This document shows, piece after piece, positions 1 to 7,659 of a stretch of 64,000 nt of DNA. Source of the stretch: Blastopirellula retiformator (GTDB lineage Bacteria > Planctomycetota > Planctomycetia > Pirellulales > Pirellulaceae); the NCBI RefSeq assembly GCF_007859755.1, contig NZ_SJPF01000003.1, forward strand, positions 434,001 to 498,000, in the 5' to 3' direction. The notes beneath the pieces were generated by a model. It was given only the letters and a program-made list of their open reading frames with translations, was not told where the DNA came from and made no database searches. The stretch's first letter is position 1; each line of letters begins with the position of its first letter. A program made the translations under genes and the position numbers.

Positions 1-705
1 GACAAACTGTTGGGCCAGCGCTTTGCCTTGATCGTCGGCGAACATCAACCGCGGCGTGCCGCCGAGCGGATTGAAAACACGCGGCTCTTCGTTGTAGAAG
101 ATGATCTGAAACTGGTGCAGCTTGTCGAGATCGCGGAGGCTGGCCAGCAGTTCGCTTTTGGCGGCGGCCAAGGGACGACCGGCCGAATTGCCCATGCTGC
201 CAGAGCGATCGAAGACGTAGGCGAAGCGACTGCCGGTTCCCTCGATGCCAAAGACCCGCGTCGTGCCGGCGCCATCAAGGCCCGCTTTGCCGCCACCGCC
301 GCCGGTCAAACCGCTCGCGCCCGGCAGACCGGACATTTCGGAGGCGGCGGCGTCGCTGGCGTCGCCGGTCGGCAAAAAGCCGGCCATGTCGAGCGGCGGC
401 TGATCGACCGAGGGCAGGCTCTCGGAAAGCGAAGAGTCAGCGGTCGACGCGGCGCTCTCCCCTGATTCGCTATCATCGGCGTCGCCGTCGACATATTCGG
501 TCCGGCCTTCCGATCGCTCGGCCAGCACAATGCCGCCGCTGCGACTTGGTTCGCTCGCGGCGCCCCGGGGCGTGGTGCGGATGGTGATCGCCAACACCAC
601 GATGATCGTCACATGGACCAGCATCGACATCGCCCAAGCCGGCATCGCAAAACGGCGGGGCGCTTTGTCGGTTTCAGCCTCCGGCGGATGGACAGGCGTG
701 ATCAT
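1..705 (-). CDS. von Willebrand factor A domain protein, 3' end cut off by the window
   Basis: The first 235 residues are visible; the reading frame is still open at base 1. One membrane-spanning stretch (about residues 24-42, MSMLVHVTIIVVLAITI) follows a short cytoplasmic N-terminus. A Gly/Ser/Asp-rich low-complexity linker (about 50-150) leads into a VWA domain, recognised from FAYVFDRSGSM at residues 161-171, which holds the metal-binding DxSxS motif. After it comes an amphipathic stretch and the VWA-like strand FQIIFYNEEPRVF. This build (single TM anchor, linker, VWA) is common in planctomycetes and suggests a membrane-anchored extracytoplasmic binding protein; the ligand is unknown. The start is the ATG at 705, directly before the TM-containing N-terminus; I see no clear Shine-Dalgarno. 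No neighbour on the same strand is visible. Confidence 0.85.
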   Translation of the reverse strand, partial: MITPVHPPEAETDKAPRRFAMPAWAMSMLVHVTIIVVLAITIRTTPRGAASEPSRSGGIVLAERSEGRTEYVDGDADDSESGESAASTADSSLSESLPSVDQPPLDMAGFLPTGDASDAAASEMSGLPGASGLTGGGGGKAGLDGAGTTRVFGIEGTGSRFAYVFDRSGSMGNSAGRPLAAAKSELLASLRDLDKLHQFQIIFYNEEPRVFNPLGGTPRLMFADDQGKALAQQFV

Positions 706-940
706 CGGGTGGTCGTAAGTAGTTGGGACGAAAAGGAGAAACGCGATTTCAGCGCGCGGATTCTAGAGGGACGCTTTCTGTGGGTCAACGTTGGATAAAC
801 CGTCGCCGCCGCTAGCGGGGACCGCGGGCAGCTCTCTATTATGCCCCGTTTTCGTGTTTTTGGGGGCAATATTGGTTGCCGGACGCTGGCAGCGGGCAAC
901 GCCGACCGCTGGGCATCCTCCCCCAAGCGGACATTTTCCC

Positions 941-946
941 TATAAT
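941..946 (+). promoter_or_regulatory. Candidate -10 box (TATAAT) ahead of def
   Basis: A perfect TATAAT lies 63 nt before the chosen TTG start of peptide deformylase. No convincing -35 box sits 16-18 nt upstream. It overlaps the alternative upstream TTG (946), which argues against that start. The rest of the 706-1008 gap holds nothing else I can name. Confidence 0.35.
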
Positions 947-1008
947 TGAAGGATTATCACTGTCCCTATTTTCCCCACTGGGAAAGTGGCCGTTTGAGGA
1001 GACGTCCG

Positions 1009-1593
1009 TTGCCGCTTGAAGTCGTTCACTACCCGCACCCCACGCTTCGTTACAAATCGAAACCGGTCAAACGGGTCGACGCCGATCTGCGCAAGATCGT
1101 CGATGAGATGTTCGAGCTGATGTACGAGAATCGCGGTATCGGCCTGGCCGCCAATCAGGTCGACCTGCCGATTCGCCTGTTCATCATCAATCTGTCGGGG
1201 ACGAAGGGAGAAGGGGAAGAACTGGTCTTCATCAACCCAGTCATCTCGCGGCCGAAAGGGAACGCGGAAGAAGAGGAAGGTTGTTTGAGCCTGCCGCAGG
1301 TCTACGGCCCGGTCAAACGCCCGGCCGAAATCCAACTCGACTCGTACAACTTGCAGGGGCAACTCTTCAGCAAGCGCATCGACGGCATGCTGGCCCGCGT
1401 GGTGCAGCACGAAACCGACCACCTGGACGGCATCATGTTCTTCGATCGGATGCAACCGGCGCCGCTACAAGAGATCGCCTACGACATTGAAGAGTTCGTG
1501 ATCGACTACAAGAGCCGCAAAGATGTAGGCGGCTTGCCGAGCGACGAGGAAATCGCGGAACGCCGGCAGCAGTATGAAGAGACGTATTGCTAG
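1009..1593 (+). CDS. def: Peptide deformylase
   Basis: Removes the N-formyl group from the starting methionine of new proteins at the ribosome exit, using a metal bound by one Cys and two His. All three family motifs are present in this 194-residue reading: GIGLAANQ (43-50), EGCLS (90-94, metal Cys) and HETDH (134-138, two metal His and the catalytic Glu). The frame is open further upstream to a TTG at 946. I prefer the TTG at 1009 because GAGGA (996-1000) sits 8 nt ahead of it and the product then begins PLEVVHYPHPTLR, as usual for this family. No operon partner is nearby; fmt, the enzyme that adds the formyl group, is far away at 31.7 kb. Confidence 0.95.
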   Translation: MPLEVVHYPHPTLRYKSKPVKRVDADLRKIVDEMFELMYENRGIGLAANQVDLPIRLFIINLSGTKGEGEELVFINPVISRPKGNAEEEEGCLSLPQVYGPVKRPAEIQLDSYNLQGQLFSKRIDGMLARVVQHETDHLDGIMFFDRMQPAPLQEIAYDIEEFVIDYKSRKDVGGLPSDEEIAERRQQYEETYC

Positions 1594-1604
1594 GCGCCCT
1601 ATAA

Positions 1605-1789
1605 GGTTAGCCCTGAAAGCTCTCGCTTTCAGGGCGGCGCAGCCGCAAGAGGCATCAAAGCCCGATTGGAAGTTGTAGGAGGCAGGCGACGTCGATTAGG
1701 CTAGAGAGCAGCCGATGGCAATCATGCCTCGGACGGATGCCTCTTGGCGACGATGTCGCCCCAGATAGCGAGAGCTATCTGGGCTAACC
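1605..1789. repeat. REP-like palindromic element, left of the tyrosine transposase
   Basis: A 185-bp element bounded by the perfect inverted repeat GGTTAGCCC / GGGCTAACC. Each end carries a hairpin; the right one is CCCAGATAGC-gaga-GCTATCTGGG. Inside, AAGAGGCATC near the left arm is answered by GATGCCTCTT near the right arm, so the whole element can fold on itself. It is nearly the same as the 185-bp element at 2344-2528, in the same orientation. Together they bracket the transposase gene. Confidence 0.85.
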
Positions 1790-1814
1790 TTTTAATTCCA
1801 ATGCGAAGAAGACC

Positions 1815-2330
1815 ATGGCACATCGTCGCCGAATTGCTGACGATGAACGGTTCTGCCACTTTCTTACCTTTGGCTGCGACGCACGTCGCAATTTGCTCGA
1901 ACTTGAGCAGCCATGTCGCATCTTGTTGGGCCAGCTAAACGCGCAACTTCTCAAATATTCGGCAAAGTGCGTCGGCTATGTGATCATGCCGAATCATGTT
2001 CATGCATTGATTTGGCTTCCTGAGACTGGACGGCTTAGTAGCTTCATTCAAGATTGGAAGCGGCAGTCCAGCTTTCAGATACGGAGCTGGTATGCTGAAC
2101 AGAACGTGCAATACCTGAAAGAGAGCGGTTCCATTGATCGACTTTGGACGCCAAGGTTCTACTCGTTTCCGATTTACTCTCAAGAGAAACTGATCGAGAA
2201 GCTGGGCTACATGCACCAGAATCCGGTTCGTGCCGGCTTGGTAGAGCGTATCGTCGACTGGAAGTTCAGCTCAGCGCGATGGTACGAGCTGCGGAAGAGT
2301 GTTGGCGTGCCGATTGAGTGGATCTTCTAG
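1815..2330 (+). CDS. REP-associated tyrosine transposase (RAYT, IS200-like Y1 family)
   Basis: 171 residues. A single-strand DNA transposase of the HUH/Y1 class: MPNHVHAL gives the HUH metal site (His61-Val-His63), and YMHQNPVRAGLV gives the catalytic tyrosine (Tyr132) in the setting typical of RAYT proteins. Proteins of this family act on REP sequences in other bacteria. Here the gene sits exactly between two 185-bp palindromic elements (1605-1789 and 2344-2528), which are probably its substrate; that link is inferred from position. The N-terminus MAHRRRIADDERFCHFLTF fits the usual start, and the frame is complete with no sign of decay. The ATG at 1815 is preceded by AAGAAG. Confidence 0.9.
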   Translation: MAHRRRIADDERFCHFLTFGCDARRNLLELEQPCRILLGQLNAQLLKYSAKCVGYVIMPNHVHALIWLPETGRLSSFIQDWKRQSSFQIRSWYAEQNVQYLKESGSIDRLWTPRFYSFPIYSQEKLIEKLGYMHQNPVRAGLVERIVDWKFSSARWYELRKSVGVPIEWIF

Positions 2331-2343
2331 CCAACCGTCACTT

Positions 2344-2528
2344 GGTTAGCCCAGATAGCTCCCGCTATCTGGGCGGCGCAGCCGCAGGAGGCATCAAAGC
2401 CCAGTTGGAAGTTGCGGGAGGTCGGCGACGTCGTTTAGCCTAGGAAGCAGCCGATGGCAATCATGCCTCGGGCCGATGCCTCTTGGCGACGGTGTCGCCC
2501 CGGATAGCGAGAGCTATCTGGGCTAACC
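2344..2528. repeat. REP-like palindromic element, right of the tyrosine transposase
   Basis: Second 185-bp copy, bounded by GGTTAGCCC (2344-2352) and GGGCTAACC (2520-2528). The left hairpin is CCAGATAGC-tccc-GCTATCTGG. It starts 13 nt after the transposase stop codon and ends 14 nt before the response regulator's stop codon, so its hairpins may also act in 3'-end formation for both convergent genes. Confidence 0.85.
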
Positions 2529-2542
2529 CCTAACCACCTGGT

Positions 2543-3001
2543 TTATTCTGCTTTCGGGTCGTGTCCCGATTCGCTTTCCATGTCGTCGATGTACCGGCGG
2601 AGCCGTTCGTTTTCGTCTTGCATGTCCTTGATTCGGAGCATGTTCGAGACCCGCTTGAGCAGCTCGACTTTGTTGACGGGCTTCGAGAGGAAATCATCTG
2701 TTCCGGCAGTAACGGCACGTTCGATGTCTCCTAATTCGTTGAGCGCCGTCACCATCAGGATCATGATCCGCGAGGTGGCGGGGTCGCTCTTCAATTTTTG
2801 GCAAACTTCAAAACCGCTCAGCTTCGGCATCATCACGTCGAGCAAGATCAAGTCCGGCATAAACGACGCCGCTTTGTCGAGCGCATCTTGGCCGTTGACG
2901 GCGATTTCTACGTTGCAATCGACGCCGGCCAGGTACGCTTCCAGCAGTTCGACGTTGGCTTGATTATCGTCGGCGATCAGGATTTTGTTGGTGTCGGCCA
3001 T
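2543..3001 (-). CDS. Single-domain response regulator with a C-terminal helical tail
   Basis: 152 residues. A CheY-like receiver covers about residues 5-122: acidic pair Asp11-Asp12, phospho-acceptor Asp55 (LILLDVMMPK), Thr85 (ILMVTALN) and Lys107 (FLSKPVN). Residues about 123-152 form a Glu/Arg-rich, probably coiled-coil tail (KDMQDENERLRRYIDDMES) with no DNA-binding or enzyme domain. It therefore probably works by protein-protein contact in a phosphorelay. No histidine kinase lies next to it in the window, so its partner is unknown. The start ATG follows AAAGGGGCCG, a reasonable ribosome site. Confidence 0.92.
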   Translation of the reverse strand: MADTNKILIADDNQANVELLEAYLAGVDCNVEIAVNGQDALDKAASFMPDLILLDVMMPKLSGFEVCQKLKSDPATSRIMILMVTALNELGDIERAVTAGTDDFLSKPVNKVELLKRVSNMLRIKDMQDENERLRRYIDDMESESGHDPKAE

Positions 3002-3074
3002 CGGCCCCTTTCCGTAGGCGAATATCTCGTTTCCTACGGAATTATAGGACGAATGACGGCAGACGAGAATGACG

Positions 3075-3497
3075 CTAGTTCGAGGCGATCCGCCGTCGGG
3101 TCGGCGCCCCCTGACTTAGCTCCTGCCGGTATTCAATCGGCAGCACTTCCCGCTCAAGCACCTCAGGATCGTAGGTGGTCCAAGTTTCGCGAATTCGACT
3201 GGCGTAAACCCGCCGCATCACGTGCATATCGCGCCAGTAGCTGACGTAGGCGTCTTTGCTCCAGTCTCGCTGTGGCATTTGGCCAGGGCTTTTGATCAAT
3301 CGCCAGGCACGTACCTGAAAGCGGCCGTGTGAACTGTCCCAGTCATAAAAAATGAGCTGGTCGATCACGTGTCGCCCTTGTTGATCATACAAATGGTTGA
3401 CCTCAATCAGGTCAACTTTGTCGACAGCGGCCGGTTCCAAAGGAGCGGCCCCAGCGACGGCGAGCGTAAGAAGGCTCGCAGCGATGAGAGTAGTCAT
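3075..3497 (-). CDS. Small secreted protein of unknown function
   Basis: 140 residues with a clear signal peptide (MTTLIAASLLTLAVAGAAP, cleavage near residue 18). The mature part is rich in aromatic and charged residues (LIFYDWDSSHGRFQVRAWR, YVSYWRDMHVMRRVYASR). I do not recognise a named domain; I believe similar short exported proteins occur in related planctomycetes. No same-strand partner is close. Confidence 0.75.
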   Translation of the reverse strand: MTTLIAASLLTLAVAGAAPLEPAAVDKVDLIEVNHLYDQQGRHVIDQLIFYDWDSSHGRFQVRAWRLIKSPGQMPQRDWSKDAYVSYWRDMHVMRRVYASRIRETWTTYDPEVLEREVLPIEYRQELSQGAPTRRRIASN

Positions 3498-3707
3498 GCT
3501 CGTGTCCTTTCATCCATCCTTGGTTGAGGGATATCCCCTCGCCCTGTTCCGATAAGCGGCGAAGGGTCGGCGAGTCACTTGCGACGTAATGCCGCATGCG
3601 AAGTGAGCTATGGCGAAATCTATGCCAATTCGCGTGCGGGCTGCCGAAGAGCGGTCGTTACCCGATAGCAGATAATGGCTTGCGGAAAATAAGAAATTCA
3701 GTACCTA

Positions 3708-3727
3708 GGCCGATAGCACTATCGGCC
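3708..3727. repeat. Solo perfect hairpin in the 3498-3878 gap
   Basis: GGCCGATAG-ca-CTATCGGCC, a 9-bp perfect stem. It shares the GATAG/CTATC core with the REP-like elements. No T-run follows on either strand. The rest of this 380-base gap shows no gene I can support. Confidence 0.5.
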
Positions 3728-3822
3728 AAAGTGATAATGCGCGACTTTTTCGCGGTTCGCAGAGAAAAATGCCTAACCGCTGCGCAGCCAAGCCGGCAAG
3801 AGACGCCGTCAACTTGAGCAAT

Positions 3823-3854
3823 AAAAAAAGAGGAGCCGTAAATGGCTCCTCTTT
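3823..3854 (-). terminator. Rho-independent terminator of the Gly/Asn-rich protein gene
   Basis: Minus-strand hairpin with an 11-bp stem (AAAGAGGAGCC / GGCTCCTCTTT, 6-nt loop), followed on the minus strand by seven T. It lies 25 nt after the stop codon of the gene ending at 3879. Confidence 0.85.
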
Positions 3855-3878
3855 CGAGTTTAAGGGTTGCGGTTTGCC

Positions 3879-5063
3879 TTACGGTTTTTTCGATTCGTCC
3901 GGCATGCGAACCATTTCCACCTTTTCGCTTTGTCCGCTCGCATAGTGGATCAGGACCGGAGTTTCGTCCTTGGTCAGGCTCTCCAGGTCGGTTTGGAAGG
4001 TGACGCTTTCGTTGTCGCCAATCTGCCAGGCGACTTGCTGGGTCTTCAGGTCGACGGCGCCATGCACCGGCTGGCTGTTACCGGTCAACGCATGGTAATA
4101 CGTTCCGGCGATTCCGCCCGACTTGCTGACCGCCAACTGCAACAGCATCTTTGACGAAGTCGCGTTAGGGCTGTCGACGATCGCAAAAACGCCTAGCGGC
4201 ATCCATTGTTCGCTGTCGTCGGCGCCCACTTCATTGGTCGTCGAGGCGAGTTGCGACGCGTTGTCGGCCTGTTGAGTGGCGTAGGCCGTTTGATCTTCGA
4301 CCGTCGTGCCGGCCGGGTAGTAGTACGAGTCGCTATAGACGTAGTTAGTCGGCGTGGTCGAAGCCCCCACGATAAAACCAGTCACCGCGCCAAACGTGGC
4401 CGCCGCCCAGGCGTCAGCATGCGGATACTTGTACTGCCAGGCGTTGGGGTGGCCAGTGTACCACGCGGGCGAGAACGGCTTGGGTCCTTGGTTCCAATAG
4501 CCGCTGACGTTGTGATAGATCTCGCCGTTGCGAGCGTTGACGTTGACCTGGTTGTTGTTGATGTTGACGTTGCGATCGTTGACGTTGTTCTGGCGAATGT
4601 TGGTGTCGCGGTTCTTCAGATCAACGTTGTTCAGGTCAACATTGCTGAGATCGCGATTGGTTAGGTCCGTCTTGTCGCGCGACCCGTCGATACCCAGGAA
4701 GTTGTTCAGTTGATCGTTGTTGGGACGGCCGTTGCCGTTGCCCGAGCCATTGCCAAGCGCCGCGCCCTTCCCTTGAAACTTGTCGAGGTTGCTCCCTTCC
4801 AAGGCGCTCGACAAACGCGAACCGCCGCTCAGGTTCTGCAGATTGCGGTCGCCGCCGCCACTGGGCAGAGAGCGATTGCCCAGGTTTTGCCCCCCGCTGA
4901 AATTTCCTCCACTAAAGTTTCCGCCCGAGGGACGAACGCCGCCACCGCCGCCAGGGCGAGCACCACCACGAGCGCCGCCGCCGCGCGGACCAGCTTCAAC
5001 AGTCAAAGGGGCTGCAAGCAGCAAGGCGAGCGTCATGGCCGAAAGGGAAGTAAGTCGCGACAT
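3879..5063 (-). CDS. Secreted Gly/Asn-rich protein with short Asn/Asp repeats
   Basis: 394 residues. Signal peptide at 1-24 (LALLLAAPLTVEA), then a Gly/Arg-rich stretch (about 25-75), then a region of degenerate short repeats built on N-V-D-L-x-N and N-V-N (about 130-180: LSNVDLNNVDLKNRD, NVNDRNVNINNNQVNV). A Trp/Tyr/Pro-rich segment follows (YWNQGPKPFSPAWYTGHPNA), then a hydrophobic Gly/Ala stretch (AAATFGAVTGFIVGA) that may touch or cross a membrane. The last 110 residues look like a compact beta domain. Planctomycete genomes often label such proteins mu-protocadherin-like; I treat this one as a cell-surface protein of unknown function. It has its own terminator at 3823-3854. Confidence 0.7.
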   Translation of the reverse strand: MSRLTSLSAMTLALLLAAPLTVEAGPRGGGARGGARPGGGGGVRPSGGNFSGGNFSGGQNLGNRSLPSGGGDRNLQNLSGGSRLSSALEGSNLDKFQGKGAALGNGSGNGNGRPNNDQLNNFLGIDGSRDKTDLTNRDLSNVDLNNVDLKNRDTNIRQNNVNDRNVNINNNQVNVNARNGEIYHNVSGYWNQGPKPFSPAWYTGHPNAWQYKYPHADAWAAATFGAVTGFIVGASTTPTNYVYSDSYYYPAGTTVEDQTAYATQQADNASQLASTTNEVGADDSEQWMPLGVFAIVDSPNATSSKMLLQLAVSKSGGIAGTYYHALTGNSQPVHGAVDLKTQQVAWQIGDNESVTFQTDLESLTKDETPVLIHYASGQSEKVEMVRMPDESKKP

Positions 5064-5272
5064 AGGGGCTGATTCTCCAAGAAGAAGCGAAAAATACCGG
5101 ACGCCGCGGTCGGACGCCTTCCATCTTCAACATGGCATGGAAAAGGAAGCGCCGCCGCGGAGGAGCGAAGCGAAGGGCCCACGCCCCCGACATTCGGCCC
5201 GGCCCAGTTGGCATAGTCGCCGTAACCGGCACAGCCTGACGGGGGCCACAAGGCATACCCGGGAAGTGGCGA

Positions 5273-6436
5273 TCAGGTTTGGGGAGATCGGTAAGGATTT
5301 TGATCATCGACCGATTCGGCGACGATCAACGTATCGTCGATGCTGGCCGACGCCTCGATTGCGGCGTCGTTCCAGGCGGTCATGTCAGCTAGAAACGCTT
5401 CGGCCGCCGTTTCGTCGGGGAAGGCGCTGGCCGGAACAATGACGGTCGGTCTCCCTTGCTGGTCATCGACGCAGAGGAGTTCCTTTTGGCGGTAGGCGGC
5501 GCCCAGGACCGGCCAGCGAATCGCCGACGTTCCCACGCTGGTACCGGAAACCAGTCCCTGTGGGTAGATGTCGACCGTTTTGGGCAAGAGCCAGATGTCC
5601 GGAATGCGAACGCGGTTGGCGAGTTCTCGCAACAGCATCAGCGTCGCGAACGAAGAGGCGATTGAGATGAGCAACAGGAGCATCAAGAGAAACAATTCAA
5701 ACGTTGAATCAAGCGGTACCCGGCCTCCGTCTGCTTGCCGAAAGTCGCCGATCGTCATGTAGGCCAGTATGCCGTTCGATCCGACGCAAAGCAGGATCGG
5801 ATACAAGTACGTGAAAATCGTCTTATTCGCCGCGCCGATCGTCTTCAGCGCCCAGGTCCATTGGGCGATCGTGTTTTGATACGAAATAGAATGACGGGAC
5901 GAATCGCCGGTCCAAGCGGGCAGGCTGGAGCGATCGCTGACCGTCGGGTCGACTGCTTTCGTCGAAGCGTGATATTGGCTGGCCGCGGCGAAGAACTGCT
6001 GGGCCGCTTCTGCAGACTTGAAGAACGAATCGCGCACAATATAGCCGCGACCCATTGGCTGCAGGATGACCAGGGCGTCGTCGACGTGGTGGACCGACTC
6101 GATCGCCAGCCACGATAGCCGCGATCGATACTCCGCATGTTCCACGTCCAAAAACGCCGGCGTAATGCGCAGGCGGATCACGCCTGGGATCACCTTGCTA
6201 GACCGAATTGCCTGACGCACTTTCCAGAAGAGCCAGCCGGCGCTGAAGATGACGCCAGCGATGACGAGAACGCCAGCCACAAAATAACGCGAGAGCAGCA
6301 GCATTCCGCAGGCAGGCGCGGCCGCTAACAGCACCATCAGCGGCGCCGTCAAAAACATCTCGGCAAGCGCCCAGGTCGACCGCGTACGGACGATGTACTG
6401 GATATCTGCGGGCTGGTTTTCGTATTTGACTTCCAT
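5273..6436 (-). CDS. YcxB-like membrane protein, third of three tandem paralogues
   Basis: 387 residues. Two repeated halves, each with a TM hairpin followed by a soluble domain like the YcxB C-terminal domain: first soluble part near WLAIESVHHVDDALVILQP...FFKSAEAAQQFF, second near VLGAAYRQKELLCVDD...ASAFPDETAAEAFL. It ends NPYRSPQT. The frame is open 12 codons further, but MEVKYENQPADI aligns with the starts of the next two genes (MQVEFEY..., MDVEFET...), so the ATG at 6436 is the likely start. It follows its paralogue by 59 nt. Function is unknown for the family; the soluble part is PH-like by general knowledge, suggesting membrane-associated sensing or scaffolding. It is the most diverged of the three. 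Confidence 0.8.
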   Translation of the reverse strand: MEVKYENQPADIQYIVRTRSTWALAEMFLTAPLMVLLAAAPACGMLLLSRYFVAGVLVIAGVIFSAGWLFWKVRQAIRSSKVIPGVIRLRITPAFLDVEHAEYRSRLSWLAIESVHHVDDALVILQPMGRGYIVRDSFFKSAEAAQQFFAAASQYHASTKAVDPTVSDRSSLPAWTGDSSRHSISYQNTIAQWTWALKTIGAANKTIFTYLYPILLCVGSNGILAYMTIGDFRQADGGRVPLDSTFELFLLMLLLLISIASSFATLMLLRELANRVRIPDIWLLPKTVDIYPQGLVSGTSVGTSAIRWPVLGAAYRQKELLCVDDQQGRPTVIVPASAFPDETAAEAFLADMTAWNDAAIEASASIDDTLIVAESVDDQNPYRSPQT

Positions 6437-6495
6437 AACCGGCCAAGAGGGACAGGAACCAAGCGGCGTCATTGTCCCTTACTTTGCCGCGCGGC

Positions 6496-7647
6496 TCAAG
6501 TTTGCGGAGAGCGGAACGGGTTTTCTTCGTCGGACGGCGCGGCGTCGCGCTTGACTTGTTCGGCTTCTTCCGCGACTCGCTCGCAATAGGCGATGTAGGC
6601 CGCTTCGTGCCAGTTTTCGGCCTCATGGGCGAAGTGTTCAGCCTGGCCGAACGTCGGGAACGCCCGCTTGGGAGTCGTGTAGTAGACCGTACCTCCCGTA
6701 TCGGTCAGATAGATGAAGCCGGTGTTCTGCACCACGGCGAGGGTGAGCCAATCGCTGCAGAAAATGGCAAAGGGGGTCAGGCTGATCAAGCCTGCGGGCG
6801 AGATAAACAGGTTCCGGCGGCAGAGCCAGTCGGCGGGAATGTCTTGCTCACGTCGAATTTCGCGGAAAATCGTCAGTAGCGTGATCGAGCCGACATACCA
6901 GAAGGCGGCCGATGCGACTAAGGCGAACGCGGTAAATCCAGGATGGCCGACGCCAAACGCCATCCCACCCATGATGACGCTGAGCACCAGATAAAGGGCG
7001 TTGCGGCCGATACGAGCGCCCCGATTTTGCCAGGGGTACTCGGTCGCTCCTTTTTCCATCACGTACGACCAATCGGCGCGGCTGTTCTCGTACTCAACGC
7101 TTAGCCCGGCGTCGCGGGTCCATGCGGCGAAAAAATCGTCGTCATACAGGCCGATCTCCGGCGGCGTCGTTTCTTGGGCGGCAAGCCGATATTGCTCGGC
7201 TAGTTGCACGAACTCTTGCATTGCGTGCGGCGTGTCGAACGCCCGGCGCGGGATTGGCGTCTTCCGCTGCTCGCTTTCGTAGAGCGTCGCGAAATCCCGC
7301 TCGACGACAGTTCGCTCGACGTGCGACCAGGCGATACGGCCGCGGTTGTGGTCGGTCCACATCTCCAGATAGTTCGGCTCCAGGCGAACCTGCATCGGTC
7401 CAGGGGCCAAGGTGACCGGCTGCGGTTTGAGAGACAAACGCTGCACGTAGCGCACCAAGCAACTGAAGTAAACGATCGCGATCATCAACGCGACCCAGTT
7501 GTAGCCGAGCGCAAGCGCCGGCGCGATGCCGGGAATGCCGATCATGACGCCGCCGATGATCACCGGCAGAATCACATTCCGCTGTGGCGTCGTCTCGGAT
7601 TCAAAGGCGACCGAATCTTCGGGGCAATATTCAAACTCGACTTGCAT
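6496..7647 (-). CDS. YcxB-like membrane protein, second of three tandem paralogues
   Basis: 383 residues, built like its neighbours: TM pair at about 24-66, soluble domain around IAWSHVERTVVERDFATLYE...IPRRAFDTPHAMQEFVQLAEQYR, second TM pair around LYLVLSVIMGGMAFGVGH, second soluble domain around LTLAVVQNTGFIYLTD...TPKRAFPTFGQAEHF. It ends NPFRSPQT. The pattern P-x-R/K-A-F, then F-x-x-x-A, occurs in both halves and is shared with known YcxB-type proteins. It starts 12 nt after the upstream gene's stop, so co-transcription is likely. No catalytic residues are evident. Confidence 0.82.
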   Translation of the reverse strand: MQVEFEYCPEDSVAFESETTPQRNVILPVIIGGVMIGIPGIAPALALGYNWVALMIAIVYFSCLVRYVQRLSLKPQPVTLAPGPMQVRLEPNYLEMWTDHNRGRIAWSHVERTVVERDFATLYESEQRKTPIPRRAFDTPHAMQEFVQLAEQYRLAAQETTPPEIGLYDDDFFAAWTRDAGLSVEYENSRADWSYVMEKGATEYPWQNRGARIGRNALYLVLSVIMGGMAFGVGHPGFTAFALVASAAFWYVGSITLLTIFREIRREQDIPADWLCRRNLFISPAGLISLTPFAIFCSDWLTLAVVQNTGFIYLTDTGGTVYYTTPKRAFPTFGQAEHFAHEAENWHEAAYIAYCERVAEEAEQVKRDAAPSDEENPFRSPQT

Positions 7648-7659
7648 CTGGCTAGGGGG

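Noticed and set aside
1605-2528. CRISPR array (repeated palindromic units)
   Set aside because: Only two long units with a gene between them, no regular spacers and no cas genes.
3596-3817. 73-codon plus-strand frame
   Set aside because: Contains the 3708-3727 hairpin, has no ribosome site, and its composition is unlike its neighbours.
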